From the NCBI RefSeq assembly GCF_012767755.2, contig NZ_AP023189.1:1-64000 (forward strand): DNA of 64,000 bases, given 5' to 3'. Below, in pieces: positions 43,688 to 51,873 of this stretch. Position 1 is the stretch's first letter. Every line of letters starts with the position of its first letter. The DNA comes from Pseudomonas tohonis. GTDB taxonomy: Bacteria > Pseudomonadota > Gammaproteobacteria > Pseudomonadales > Pseudomonadaceae. The notes beneath the pieces were generated by a model. That model did not search any database, was not told where the DNA came from, and was given only the letters and a program-made list of their open reading frames with translations. The translations under genes and the position numbers were made by a program.

Positions 43688-44467
43688 ATGTGGCACCTGG
43701 TATGCGGTGACAACGCGGTCGAAGGCGTCGCGTCCGTGCTGGGCGAAGACGTGGCGCGCAGCTTCCTGCGGGTGCTGCGCGACGACCTCGCGGTCGGTCC
43801 GCTGAGCGGCATCGAACAGCCGCCCTGCACCCGCCGCGCCGCCTTCTGGCGCGCGGTCTGGCCGGTTGCGGTGCAGCCGGTGCCGGACTTCGAGGCCGGC
43901 CTGGGCGAAGACGCCCAATGGCTCGCCGGCCTCGCCCTGCAGAGCCACGCGGTGACCGTCTGGCATGGCGACAGCGCCTCCGAGCAGCTGTTGCTGGCCC
44001 GGGTCGCGGCGGCGCTGGAACACAGCCAGCTGCCGCTCTGGGAAGTGCCCTGCGGCAGCGGCGATAGCCGCGTGGCCAGCCGTCGCGCCGTGGCCATGCA
44101 TGCGCCGGACGAGCTGGCCGAGCTCTACCTGCCCAGGCCGATCGAGGCGGAGCGCCGGCAGGCGCTGGCCGCCCAGTGGCGCGGCGCGCTGGCCGAGGGC
44201 GCGGGCATCCGGCGCTGGCGCGAAGGGGCTTTCCATGGCGAGGACTTCAGCTTCATCGATGCCGACCTGATCGGCTCCTGCACGTCGGAGTGGCGCCCGC
44301 TGGGCCGCGCGATGGCCGACGTCATGGCCCGTTGCGATGGCTTCTTCGCCACCGACTTCTTCCTCTTCTGGCGCGCCCGTGAATTGGCCGCCCAGGGCCG
44401 TGTCGAGATCCAGGGCGAGCCCGGGGCCAATGGCTACGGCGGCCTGCAGGTGCGCCTGCAGGGCTGA
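43688..44467 (+). CDS. DUF1835-domain protein
   Basis: A 259-residue soluble protein beginning MWHLVCGDNAVEGV, which fits the DUF1835 N-terminal domain, followed by a C-terminal region that in relatives is DUF3658. FSFIDADLIG and FFATDFFLFWRARELA are the best-conserved-looking parts. The ATG at 43688 is preferred; a GTG at 43685 adds one residue. It begins 22 nt after yheV and may share its transcript. Function unknown. Confidence 0.82.
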   Translation: MWHLVCGDNAVEGVASVLGEDVARSFLRVLRDDLAVGPLSGIEQPPCTRRAAFWRAVWPVAVQPVPDFEAGLGEDAQWLAGLALQSHAVTVWHGDSASEQLLLARVAAALEHSQLPLWEVPCGSGDSRVASRRAVAMHAPDELAELYLPRPIEAERRQALAAQWRGALAEGAGIRRWREGAFHGEDFSFIDADLIGSCTSEWRPLGRAMADVMARCDGFFATDFFLFWRARELAAQGRVEIQGEPGANGYGGLQVRLQG

Positions 44468-44503
44468 CCCGGGCGGCACCCACCCCCACGAGCCGGAGGC
44501 TCC

Positions 44504-45145
44504 ATGCACGGACCCGACCCCCGCAACCCGCACCCCATGGCGGGCTTCCCACAGGTCTGCTTCATCCGCAACACGGTCAGCAACCCGCAGATCGAGATCG
44601 GCGAGTACACCTACTACGACGACCCGGAAGATTCGGAGAACTTCGAGCGCAACGTCCTCTATCTCTACCCCTTCATCGGCGATCGCCTGGTGATCGGACG
44701 CTTCTGTGCCATCGCGCGCGGCGTGAAGTTCATCATGAACGGCGCCAACCACAAGCTTTCCGGCTTCTCCACCTACCCCTTCCAGATCTTCGGCGGCGGC
44801 TGGGAACAGCACATGCCCGACCTGTCGGAGTTCCCCAACAAGGGCGACACCCGGATCGGCAACGACGTGTGGATCGGCTACGAGGCGCTGATCATGCCCG
44901 GGGTGAAGATCGGCGACGGCGCCATCATCTCCTCGCGCTCGGTGGTGACCCGCGACGTGCCGCCCTACACCGTGGTCGGCGGCAACCCGGCCGAGCCGCT
45001 GAAACAGCGCTTTTCCGACGCGGTGGGGGAGCGCCTGCTGGCCATTGCCTGGTGGGACTGGCCGGTGGAGAAAGTCAGCCGGCACCTGGCGGCGATCATG
45101 GCGGCGGACCTCGATGCCCTGGAGCGCTGCGCCCGCGAAGACTGA
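44504..45145 (+). CDS. CatB/Vat-type hexapeptide acetyltransferase
   Basis: A 213-residue left-handed beta-helix acetyltransferase of the xenobiotic (XAT) family that includes CatB chloramphenicol and Vat streptogramin acetyltransferases. The catalytic His is H83 in NGANHK. DTRIGNDVWIGYEALIMPGVKIGDGAIISSRSVVT and the C-terminal WWDWPVEKV are classic. The substrate could be chloramphenicol or another hydroxyl compound; chromosomal members often have weak or unknown activity. It starts 36 nt after the DUF1835 gene. Resistance cannot be asserted from sequence alone. Confidence 0.9.
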   Translation: MHGPDPRNPHPMAGFPQVCFIRNTVSNPQIEIGEYTYYDDPEDSENFERNVLYLYPFIGDRLVIGRFCAIARGVKFIMNGANHKLSGFSTYPFQIFGGGWEQHMPDLSEFPNKGDTRIGNDVWIGYEALIMPGVKIGDGAIISSRSVVTRDVPPYTVVGGNPAEPLKQRFSDAVGERLLAIAWWDWPVEKVSRHLAAIMAADLDALERCARED

Positions 45146-45272
45146 GGCGAACTGCGTCACTTCCGCCGACCGGGCGCCTTGCCGCAGCGCGGGGCCGGGA
45201 GTAATTTTCCCTGCGGTGCCCCGCTGCACAGGGAGCCGCCGCAGAGGGCGGCGATACAGCAAGGAGACCCAG

Positions 45273-46097
45273 GTGCCCACCTTTACTCGCAACAAACTTC
45301 CGGTCGTCGGCAGCCTCGAACTGGTGGTCGGCAACGTCCTCAAGCTGAAGCTCAACGGCCTGGGCCCGGGCAAGAAGCACTACCGGATCAAGAGCGCCAA
45401 CACCTGCCTGGAAGTGAAGCAGGACGCGAACGATCGCCAGAGCGAGCAGAGCATCACCATCAAGGCGTTGCGCGCCTGCCAGTCGGTGCGCGTAGAAGCC
45501 TTTTCCGCCACCGATGACCTGCCTTCCGGCATCCACGTGGTGATCACCGTGCTGGAGGCGTTGACGCTGCCCGATGCCAGTACCGACGAAGGCTGCCTCG
45601 CGCGCCTGCTGCTGGCCGAATCGGTGGTGCCGAAGAATGCCGGTGGCCTGGAGGAAGCCCTGTTCTCCATGCAGCTGATGCGGCAGGTCATCGAGAACCG
45701 CATGGCGTTCTCCGAACCCAAGCACTTCGGCAAGCCGGCCAACAAGACCATGACGGGCTTCATCACCGCCCGCGACCCGCTGCAGTTCGAGGGGTTCGGC
45801 AACTACCCGTCCATCGGCAGCAAGGAAGGCAAGATCGACAGCTACCTGCGCCTGGCCAACGACGGCTCCGACCTGCGCTTCTCCTTCGTCCGCCAGCATG
45901 TGCAGAACGCGCTGGACGTGGCGGCGGGCAAGAGCCTGGCCAAGCCCTACAAGCCGCCGGTCTACGGCTGGATGACCGAAGGCAGCAACCCGGGCGGCTA
46001 TTTCATCAAGGCGGTCGACAAGGGTGGCCAGACCTTCTTCAGCCTCACCCAGGCCTTCATCGACAACCCCAACAACCCCGGTAAACCGAAGAAATGA
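45273..46097 (+). CDS. Possible cell-wall hydrolase-like protein (unrecognised family)
   Basis: A 274-residue protein without a signal peptide. The first 100 residues look beta-rich (PVVGSLELVVGNVLKLKLNGLGPGKK). The C-terminal half has CLARLLLAESVVPKN...LFSMQLMRQVIENRM and ends with KAVDKGGQTFFSLTQAF. The ARLLLAES...VIENRM spacing and a distal GGQTFF resemble the SleB/cell-wall hydrolase pattern (AExxxE...NR...H-FY), but I cannot confirm it. A GTG start follows AAGGAG. Its last 4 nt overlap the ATG of a secreted-protein gene, recalling effector-immunity pairs. Confidence is for the gene, not the function. Confidence 0.75.
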   Translation: MPTFTRNKLPVVGSLELVVGNVLKLKLNGLGPGKKHYRIKSANTCLEVKQDANDRQSEQSITIKALRACQSVRVEAFSATDDLPSGIHVVITVLEALTLPDASTDEGCLARLLLAESVVPKNAGGLEEALFSMQLMRQVIENRMAFSEPKHFGKPANKTMTGFITARDPLQFEGFGNYPSIGSKEGKIDSYLRLANDGSDLRFSFVRQHVQNALDVAAGKSLAKPYKPPVYGWMTEGSNPGGYFIKAVDKGGQTFFSLTQAFIDNPNNPGKPKK

Positions 46098-46606
46098 ACA
46101 GCCCACGCCTGGCCGGATTCTTCTCCGGCACCCTGCTCCTCGTCGCCCTCGGTGCCTGCGCGGCCGAGTCCTTCGGCCCGTCGATCTACAGCGGCCAGGT
46201 GGCGCGTTTCGACATCGCCCAGGACAAGGCCTTCGCCGATCCCGAGCAGGACATGCGCTTCCTGCTGGTGCAGGCCAGGCGCAACGACAGCGCCAACCAC
46301 TTCTGCGTGGTCGGCTACCAGTGGCCGGACGGCAAGCGCAAGGCGGCCGTGCACTGGCAGGAAGGCCAGCGCATTGTCCTCTGGACCGGCAAGTCCGGCT
46401 GGGGCGATGACTTCAAGTACGCCGACTCGATGGCCATGGCCAACAGCGTGGACCTGAAGGACGGCCTGGTGGATACCGACGAACAGCGCTTCGGCAGCAG
46501 CTTCCTGCAGTTGCGCTCCTCCGCCGAAGGCACCCTCGCCGACTGCAAGGCCCATGGCCGGCAGTACCTGATCGAGCCGTTCACGCCGCCGAGCGAGGAC
46601 GAGTAG
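46094..46606 (+). CDS. Exported partner protein of the upstream gene
   Basis: A 170-residue protein with a signal peptide or lipoprotein signal (SGTLLLVALGACA, lipobox LGAC with cysteine near residue 22) and a mature domain beginning AESFGPSIYSGQVARFDI. Cysteines at HFCVVG and ADCKAH could pair. It overlaps the preceding gene by ATGA (46094-46097), so the two are translated together. I recognise no family. Periplasmic location plus coupling to a possible peptidoglycan hydrolase gene would suit an inhibitor or immunity protein, which is an inference. Confidence 0.78.
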   Translation: MNSPRLAGFFSGTLLLVALGACAAESFGPSIYSGQVARFDIAQDKAFADPEQDMRFLLVQARRNDSANHFCVVGYQWPDGKRKAAVHWQEGQRIVLWTGKSGWGDDFKYADSMAMANSVDLKDGLVDTDEQRFGSSFLQLRSSAEGTLADCKAHGRQYLIEPFTPPSEDE

Positions 46607-46647
46607 GGCTTTCCGACGAAAACCGGCTGGCGCAGGACGCTGTAAGA

Positions 46648-46677
46648 ATATACTGTTCATGAATACAGTATATTCGG
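46648..46677. promoter_or_regulatory. LexA (SOS) box upstream of the radical SAM gene
   Basis: Central CTGT (46653-46656)-N8-ACAG (46665-46668) with perfect arms of 11 bp, GAATATACTGT and ACAGTATATTC, spanning 46648-46677. This agrees with the LexA consensus TACTGT-N8-ACAGTA and is centred 28 nt before the preferred ATG at 46689. Confidence 0.92.
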
Positions 46678-46688
46678 AGCGCCTCGCC

Positions 46689-47747
46689 ATGTCCGTCACC
46701 CTTCCGCCCCGTGGCCGTGGAACCGGTAGCAACCCCTACAACCGCTTCGCTCCGACCCTCTCGGTGGCCGAGGACGACGGCTGGTACCTGGAAGTGCCGC
46801 CGACCCGCGCCACCGAAGTGCGCATCGAGACGGCCAAGAGCATCATCGCCCGCAACCAGTCGCCGGACCTGCCCTTCGATCGCTCCATCAACCCCTACCG
46901 CGGCTGCGAGCACGGCTGCATCTATTGCTACGCGCGGCCCAGCCACGCCTACTGGGACCTGTCGCCGGGCATCGACTTCGAGACCCGGCTGATCGCCAAG
47001 ACCAACGCCGCCGCCCTGCTGGAGCAGCAGTTGAGCAAGCCCGGCTACGCTTGCGCGCCCATCGCCCTGGGCGCCAACACCGACCCCTACCAGCCCATCG
47101 AGCGCGAGCACCGCATCACCCGCCAGGTACTGGAAGTGCTGCTGCGCTACCGCCATCCGCTGACCATCGTCACCAAGGGCTCGCTGCTGTTGCGCGACCT
47201 CGACCTGCTGACCCAGCTGGCCGAGCAGCGCCTGGTCAAGGTGATGATCAGCCTCACCACCCTCGACGATGAGCTCAAGCGCATCCTCGAACCGCGCGCC
47301 GCGGCGCCCTCCGCGCGGCTGCGGGCGATCCGCGTGCTGCGCGAGAACCGCGTGCCGGTGGGCTTGCTCTGCTCGCCGATGATCCCGATGATCAACGACA
47401 GCGAACTGGAGAGCCTGCTGGAGGCGGCCCGCGATGCCGGCGCGCGCAGTGCCTCCTACATGCTGGTGCGCCTGCCCCGGGAGGTGGCGCCGCTGTTCGA
47501 GGAGTGGCTCCAGGCCCACTACCCGCAACGCGCGGCCCACGTGATGAGCATCATCCGCCAGTGCCGGGGCGGCGAGGTGTACGACAGCCGCTTCGGCAAG
47601 CGCTTCAGCGGCGAAGGCGCCTTCGCCGAGCTGCTGGCCCAGCGCTTCGCCGTGGCCATGCGTCGTCTGGGCCTGGAGAAGCGCGGCGACGTGGCGCTGG
47701 ATTGCTCGCGCTTCTGTCCGCCCGGCGGGCAGATGGCCCTGCTGTGA
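46689..47747 (+). CDS. PA0069-family radical SAM protein (SPL-like)
   Basis: A 352-residue radical SAM protein related to spore photoproduct lyase-type repair enzymes. The Fe-S motif is C73-EHG-C77-IY-C80 within NPYRGCEHGCIYCYARP. The start at 46689 (MSVTLPPRGRG) is preferred because GGAG is upstream and the alternative ATG at 46659 lies inside the LexA box. The box implies DNA-damage induction; SOS-regulon lists that I recall for P. aeruginosa include PA0069. A role in DNA or nucleotide repair is plausible, but the substrate is unknown. Confidence 0.92.
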   Translation: MSVTLPPRGRGTGSNPYNRFAPTLSVAEDDGWYLEVPPTRATEVRIETAKSIIARNQSPDLPFDRSINPYRGCEHGCIYCYARPSHAYWDLSPGIDFETRLIAKTNAAALLEQQLSKPGYACAPIALGANTDPYQPIEREHRITRQVLEVLLRYRHPLTIVTKGSLLLRDLDLLTQLAEQRLVKVMISLTTLDDELKRILEPRAAAPSARLRAIRVLRENRVPVGLLCSPMIPMINDSELESLLEAARDAGARSASYMLVRLPREVAPLFEEWLQAHYPQRAAHVMSIIRQCRGGEVYDSRFGKRFSGEGAFAELLAQRFAVAMRRLGLEKRGDVALDCSRFCPPGGQMALL

Positions 47748-47820
47748 GCGAAAGGATGGGCGGAAGGGCTTTTGCGGGGCCGGAGTGTGACCGGAACGCG
47801 CCGAACGGTGTCCTGTAGGG

Positions 47821-47838
47821 GGTCGGATAAATCCGACC
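47821..47838. other. 18-bp dyad upstream of carbonic anhydrase gene 1
   Basis: GGTCGGAT-AA-ATCCGACC is a perfect 8-bp-arm dyad in the 148-bp gap between the radical SAM and can genes. It may be a terminator stem without a T tract or a protein-binding site. Confidence 0.4.
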
Positions 47839-47895
47839 TTATCGGTAAAGTAATCCCACTTACCCCTACAGAGTCCCAAGGCGAACGAGGTCGGC

Positions 47896-48600
47896 ATGAG
47901 CGACGAGCACGATACCCCGCAAACCCAGGAAAGCGCCGAAGAAGCGCTGCGCAACATCGTCGAAGGTTTCCAGCGTTTCCGCGACCAGGTCTACCCGGAG
48001 CAGGAAGAGCTGTTCAAGCGCCTGGCCCATGAGCAGAAACCCCGCGCCATGTTCATCACCTGCGCGGACTCGCGCATCGTCCCGGAGCTGATCACCCAGA
48101 GCTCCCCCGGCGACCTGTTCGTCACCCGCAACGTCGGCAACGTGGTGCCGCCCTACGGCCAGATGAACGGCGGCGTTTCCACCGCCATCGAGTTCGCCGT
48201 CATGGCCCTCGGCGTGCACCACATCATCATCTGCGGCCACTCCGACTGCGGCGCCATGAAGGCGGTGCTCAACCCCGAGCAGCTGGAGCGCATGCCCACC
48301 GTCAAGGCCTGGCTGCGCCACGCCGAAGTGGCCCGCACCGTGGTCGCCGAGAACTGCGGCTGCGCCAACCACGAGACCCTGGGCGTGCTGACCGAGGAGA
48401 ACGTGGTGGCCCAGCTGGACCACCTGCGCACCCACCCCTCGGTGGCGGCGCGACTGGCCAGCGGCCAGCTGTTCATCCACGGCTGGGTGTACGACATCGA
48501 GACCGCCGCCATCCGCGCCTACGACGCCGAGAGCGGTCGCTTCCGCACCATCGGCGACGGCCCGCTGCCGATGGCCACGCCCCGCGCCCGCTACCTGTGA
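47896..48600 (+). CDS. Beta-carbonic anhydrase, copy 1
   Basis: A 234-residue beta-class carbonic anhydrase interconverting CO2 and bicarbonate. Zinc ligands are C56, H115 and C118, with D58-R60 as the catalytic dyad (CADSR and CGHSDCGAMK). It resembles PA0102 of PAO1. An almost identical-motif paralogue follows at 48891, then a SulP transporter. A hairpin follows the stop at 48606-48631. Confidence 0.95.
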   Translation: MSDEHDTPQTQESAEEALRNIVEGFQRFRDQVYPEQEELFKRLAHEQKPRAMFITCADSRIVPELITQSSPGDLFVTRNVGNVVPPYGQMNGGVSTAIEFAVMALGVHHIIICGHSDCGAMKAVLNPEQLERMPTVKAWLRHAEVARTVVAENCGCANHETLGVLTEENVVAQLDHLRTHPSVAARLASGQLFIHGWVYDIETAAIRAYDAESGRFRTIGDGPLPMATPRARYL

Positions 48601-48605
48601 GCCCC

Positions 48606-48631
48606 GGTGCCCCGGTTTCGGCCGGGGCACC
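48606..48631 (+). terminator. Probable terminator after carbonic anhydrase copy 1
   Basis: Perfect 10-bp stem GGTGCCCCGG (48606-48615), loop TTTCGG, CCGGGGCACC (48622-48631), then T/C-rich GTCCGTTTCTTCC. It implies separate transcription of copy 2. The remaining 290-bp gap holds no gene I can support. Confidence 0.62.
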
Positions 48632-48890
48632 GTCCGTTTCTTCCTTCCCTTCGCGGCTGCACCTTCGCCGCGTCGAGCGCCTGCACGGTCGTCCCATCGC
48701 CGGCCCGGGCTGGCAGACTGCTATCGGCCATTCGTCTGTAATGCTCATTCCAGAGCGGTTTCTTCAGTTTGAGTTAAGTCTTCGCGCCTAAGGTTTTTCT
48801 CCATCCGACCGCCCGGTCGGGTTGCAGGCCGCCGTCGACCGGCAGGTCACCAGGGCCATCGGCCCGCTCGGAAAGCAAACAGGAGAAAGC

Positions 48891-49613
48891 ATGAAACAGG
48901 ACATCCGCAGCATCCCGCCCGCCCCCCTGGCAGAGAGTGACGCCGCAACCACCTTCGACACCCTGGTGCGTGGCTGCCGGCGCTTCCGGGAGGAGACCTT
49001 TCCCCAGCAGCGCGGCCTCTTCCAGCGCCTGGCCCGGCAGCAGTCGCCGCGCGCCATGTTCATCACCTGCGCCGACTCGCGGGTGGCGCCGGAGCTGATC
49101 ACCCACAGCTCGCCCGGTGATCTGTTCGTCACCCGCAACGTCGGCAACCTGGTGCCGCCCTACGGCCAGATGAACGGCGGCGTTTCCACCGCCATCGAGT
49201 ACGCGGTCATGGCCCTTGGCGTGCATCACATCATCGTCTGCGGGCACTCCGACTGCGGCGCGATGAAGGCCGTGCTGGCCCCGGATGCCCTGCACGGCAT
49301 GCCCACCGTCAGCGCCTGGCTGCGCCACGCCGAGGTGGCCCGCAGCCTGGTGGAGCGCAACTGCGACTGCGCCGGGCACGATGCCCTGGGCGTGCTGACC
49401 GAGGAGAACGTGGTGGCCCAGTTGGACCACCTACGCACCCATCCCGCCGTGGCGGCGCGCATGGCCGCCGGGCAGCTGTTCATCCACGGCTGGGTGTACG
49501 ACATCGAGACCGCCGCCATCCGCGCCTACGACGCCGAGGCCGGGTGCTTCCTGCCGCTGCAGCAGGGCCGCCCCGCCATGGCCACGCCCCGCCCGCGCTA
49601 CCTGGCGTCCTGA
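48891..49613 (+). CDS. Beta-carbonic anhydrase, copy 2
   Basis: A 240-residue paralogue of copy 1 with zinc ligands C60, H119 and C122 and the D62-R64 dyad. Long blocks are identical to copy 1 (VPPYGQMNGGVSTAIE, VKAWLRHAEVA/VSAWLRHAEVA, GVLTEENVVAQLDHLRTHP, FIHGWVYDIETAAIRAYDAE), so it is a tandem duplicate. The ATG at 48891 follows AGGAG. It is 67 nt upstream of a SulP transporter, a pairing that often marks bicarbonate uptake coupled to carbonic anhydrase. Confidence 0.95.
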   Translation: MKQDIRSIPPAPLAESDAATTFDTLVRGCRRFREETFPQQRGLFQRLARQQSPRAMFITCADSRVAPELITHSSPGDLFVTRNVGNLVPPYGQMNGGVSTAIEYAVMALGVHHIIVCGHSDCGAMKAVLAPDALHGMPTVSAWLRHAEVARSLVERNCDCAGHDALGVLTEENVVAQLDHLRTHPAVAARMAAGQLFIHGWVYDIETAAIRAYDAEAGCFLPLQQGRPAMATPRPRYLAS

Positions 49614-49680
49614 CGCCCTCCCCATACGCCGTGGCGGCCGAGATCGCCGCGCCCCCCTTCGTGCCGCAGGAGATCGCGAC

Positions 49681-51210
49681 ATGCGCCTTGCTTCCTTGAA
49701 ATCCACCGTGCCCCGGGACCTGCTGGCCTCGGTGGTCGTCTTTCTCGTCGCCCTGCCGCTGTGCATGGGCATCGCCATCGCGTCCGGCATGCCGCCGGCC
49801 AAGGGGCTGATCACCGGCATCGTCGGCGGCCTGGTGGTCGGCTGGCTGGCGGGCTCGCCCTTGCAGGTCAGCGGCCCGGCCGCCGGCCTCGCCGTGCTGG
49901 TCTTCGAACTGGTGCGCGAGCACGGCATGGCCATGCTCGGGCCCATCCTGGTGCTGGCCGGGCTGTTGCAGTTGTGCGCCGGGCGCCTGCGCCTGGGCTG
50001 CTGGTTCCGGGTCACGGCGCCGGCGGTGGTCTACGGCATGCTCGCCGGCATCGGCGCGCTCATCGTGATGTCGCAGGTGCATGTGATGTTCGATGCCAGG
50101 CCCCAGGCATCGGGGCTGGAAAACCTGCTGGCGTTTCCCGAGACGCTGATCAACGCGCTCGCCCAGGTCGGTCCCGGCGGCGGCCTGGCGGCTGCCGCGC
50201 TGGGCCTTGGCACGATCGCCTGCATGTGGGGCTGGGAGCGCTGGCGCCCGCAGTCGCTGCGCTTCTTGCCCGGCGCGCTGATCGGCGTCGGCCTGGCGAC
50301 CCTGGCCAGCCTGGCCCTGGCGCTCGATGTGCAGCGGGTCAGCGTGCCGGCCACCCTGGGCGAGGCCATCGACTGGCTGCGCCCGGCCGACCTGCTCGGC
50401 CTGGCCGACCCGCAGATCCTCCTGGCGGCGCTGGTGGTGGCCTTCGTCGCCAGTGCCGAGACGCTGCTCTCCGCCGCAGCGGTGGACCGCATGCATGGCG
50501 GGCCGCGTTCCGACCTCGACCGTGAGCTGTCGGCCCAGGGCGTGGGCAACCTGCTGTGTGGCGTCCTGGGCGCGTTGCCCATGACCGGGGTGATCGTGCG
50601 CAGCTCCGCCAACGTCCAGGCCGGCGCCCGCACGCGCCTGTCCGCCGTGCTGCACGGTGGCTGGCTGCTGGCCTTCGTCGCCCTGCTGCCGATGGTGCTG
50701 CAGAGCATTCCGGTGGCGGCGCTGGCCGGCGTGCTGGTCTTCACCGGCTGCAAGCTGGTGGATGCCAAGGCCATGCGCAATCTCTCGCGCTATGGCCGTG
50801 CCCCGCTGCTGATCTACTCGGCCACCGCGCTGGGGATCGTCGCCCTCGACCTGCTCAGCGGGGTGCTGATCGGCTTCGCCCTGACCCTGGCCAAGCTGGC
50901 CTGGAAGGCGTCGCGCCTGAAGATCGCCCTGGTACAGGGGGCTCCCGGCGAGGCGGAGTTGCGCCTCGCCGGTGCCGCCACCTTCCTGCGGGTACCGCAG
51001 CTGGCGCGGGTGCTGGAGGGCGTGGCGCCAGGTACGCGGCTGCAGGTGCCGCTGGCTAACCTCAGCTACATCGACCACGCCTGCATGGAGCTGCTGGAGG
51101 ACTGGGGGCGGGCCGCGCAGCGACAGGGTGGGGCCCTGCAGATCGAGCCCCGTGCCCTGAACCGGCGCCTGGAAGGACGGCTGCTCAGCCTGCGCGGCCG
51201 CGCCGTCTGA
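49681..51210 (+). CDS. SulP-family transporter (probable bicarbonate type) beside carbonic anhydrases
   Basis: A 509-residue SulP permease with about 10-12 membrane segments beginning LLASVVVFLVALPLCMGIAIASGMPPAKGLITGIVGGLVVG. A C-terminal STAS-like region ends with PLANLSYIDHACMELLEDW. It is distinct from the 23905 SulP and lies 67 nt after carbonic anhydrase copy 2. This carbonic anhydrase-SulP linkage is known from BicA-like systems and from PA0102-PA0103, suggesting HCO3- transport, although sulfate cannot be excluded. Confidence 0.9.
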   Translation: MRLASLKSTVPRDLLASVVVFLVALPLCMGIAIASGMPPAKGLITGIVGGLVVGWLAGSPLQVSGPAAGLAVLVFELVREHGMAMLGPILVLAGLLQLCAGRLRLGCWFRVTAPAVVYGMLAGIGALIVMSQVHVMFDARPQASGLENLLAFPETLINALAQVGPGGGLAAAALGLGTIACMWGWERWRPQSLRFLPGALIGVGLATLASLALALDVQRVSVPATLGEAIDWLRPADLLGLADPQILLAALVVAFVASAETLLSAAAVDRMHGGPRSDLDRELSAQGVGNLLCGVLGALPMTGVIVRSSANVQAGARTRLSAVLHGGWLLAFVALLPMVLQSIPVAALAGVLVFTGCKLVDAKAMRNLSRYGRAPLLIYSATALGIVALDLLSGVLIGFALTLAKLAWKASRLKIALVQGAPGEAELRLAGAATFLRVPQLARVLEGVAPGTRLQVPLANLSYIDHACMELLEDWGRAAQRQGGALQIEPRALNRRLEGRLLSLRGRAV

Positions 51211-51213
51211 AGT

Positions 51214-51873
51214 TCAGCCGGCGGCGCGTTGCGCCTGGTCCAGCTGCAGTTCGACGCCGAGCTGGCGCGAGAGGCAGGGCCAGCGCTTCCACGCCGCTTC
51301 CACCTTTGGGTCGTGCAACCTGTCGCGGTAATGCTGCACGGATGCGCGTTCGAACACCGCCTCGTCGAGCATGCCGTCCACCGCGTGGTGCACCGCCTCG
51401 TCGAGCTGGTTGGCGAAGGGTTCGCCGATCAGCTGGTGGGCGATGAGGTTGGCCACGGTGGTGTCCAGGGGGATCAGCGGCTCGCCCAGGTGGGCAATGT
51501 AGCGATCGTTCACCTCCTCCACCAGGCGGTGGGCGAGGTAGGCCTCGTCGAGCAGGCCGTCCAGGCCCTCGTGGCCTTCCACCAGGCTCGGCGGCTGCAG
51601 GAAGAACTGCTCGGCGACCTTCAGCACCGGTTTCACCTGGGCCTCGATGCCGGCCTCGCGGGCGACGTTGGCGGCGGCGTCGAGCACATCCGGCACCTGC
51701 TCGATGTAGGCGCTCACGAAGCGCGCCAGCACGCCTTCGGCATCGCTGGCGGGCAGGCGGATGGCGGGGTGGAGGCGGTCCATCTGGCTTGCGAGGATGC
51801 GTGCCAGATGCCCGCTCCGGGCTTCCTGTTCGTGGGCTCGCTGGATGAGTTCGCGCAGGGCGAGGGTATTCAT
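51214..51873 (-). CDS. Conserved hypothetical protein
   Basis: A 219-residue soluble, mostly helical protein (MNTLALRELIQRAHEQEARSGHLARIL...). It corresponds in position to PA0104 of PAO1. It contains repeated helix-like stretches such as FVSAYIEQVPDVLDAAANVAREAGIEAQVKPVLKVAEQFFL, and AHQLIGEPFANQLDEAVHHAVDGMLDEAVFERASVQHYRDRL. The start at 51873 follows AGGAG. It converges with the SulP gene (3-nt gap). Function unknown; no membrane segment or signal peptide. Confidence 0.82.
   Translation of the reverse strand: MNTLALRELIQRAHEQEARSGHLARILASQMDRLHPAIRLPASDAEGVLARFVSAYIEQVPDVLDAAANVAREAGIEAQVKPVLKVAEQFFLQPPSLVEGHEGLDGLLDEAYLAHRLVEEVNDRYIAHLGEPLIPLDTTVANLIAHQLIGEPFANQLDEAVHHAVDGMLDEAVFERASVQHYRDRLHDPKVEAAWKRWPCLSRQLGVELQLDQAQRAAG

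Noticed and set aside
46659..46688. ATG at 46659 as start of the radical SAM gene
   Set aside because: It lies inside the LexA box core and has no ribosome-binding site, while the ATG at 46689 is preceded by GGAG and begins where homology would.
48769..48794. Promoter TTGAGT...TAAGGT before carbonic anhydrase copy 2
   Set aside because: The spacer is only about 14 bp, so it does not fit a sigma-70 promoter. It might be a response-regulator site, but there is nothing to support that.
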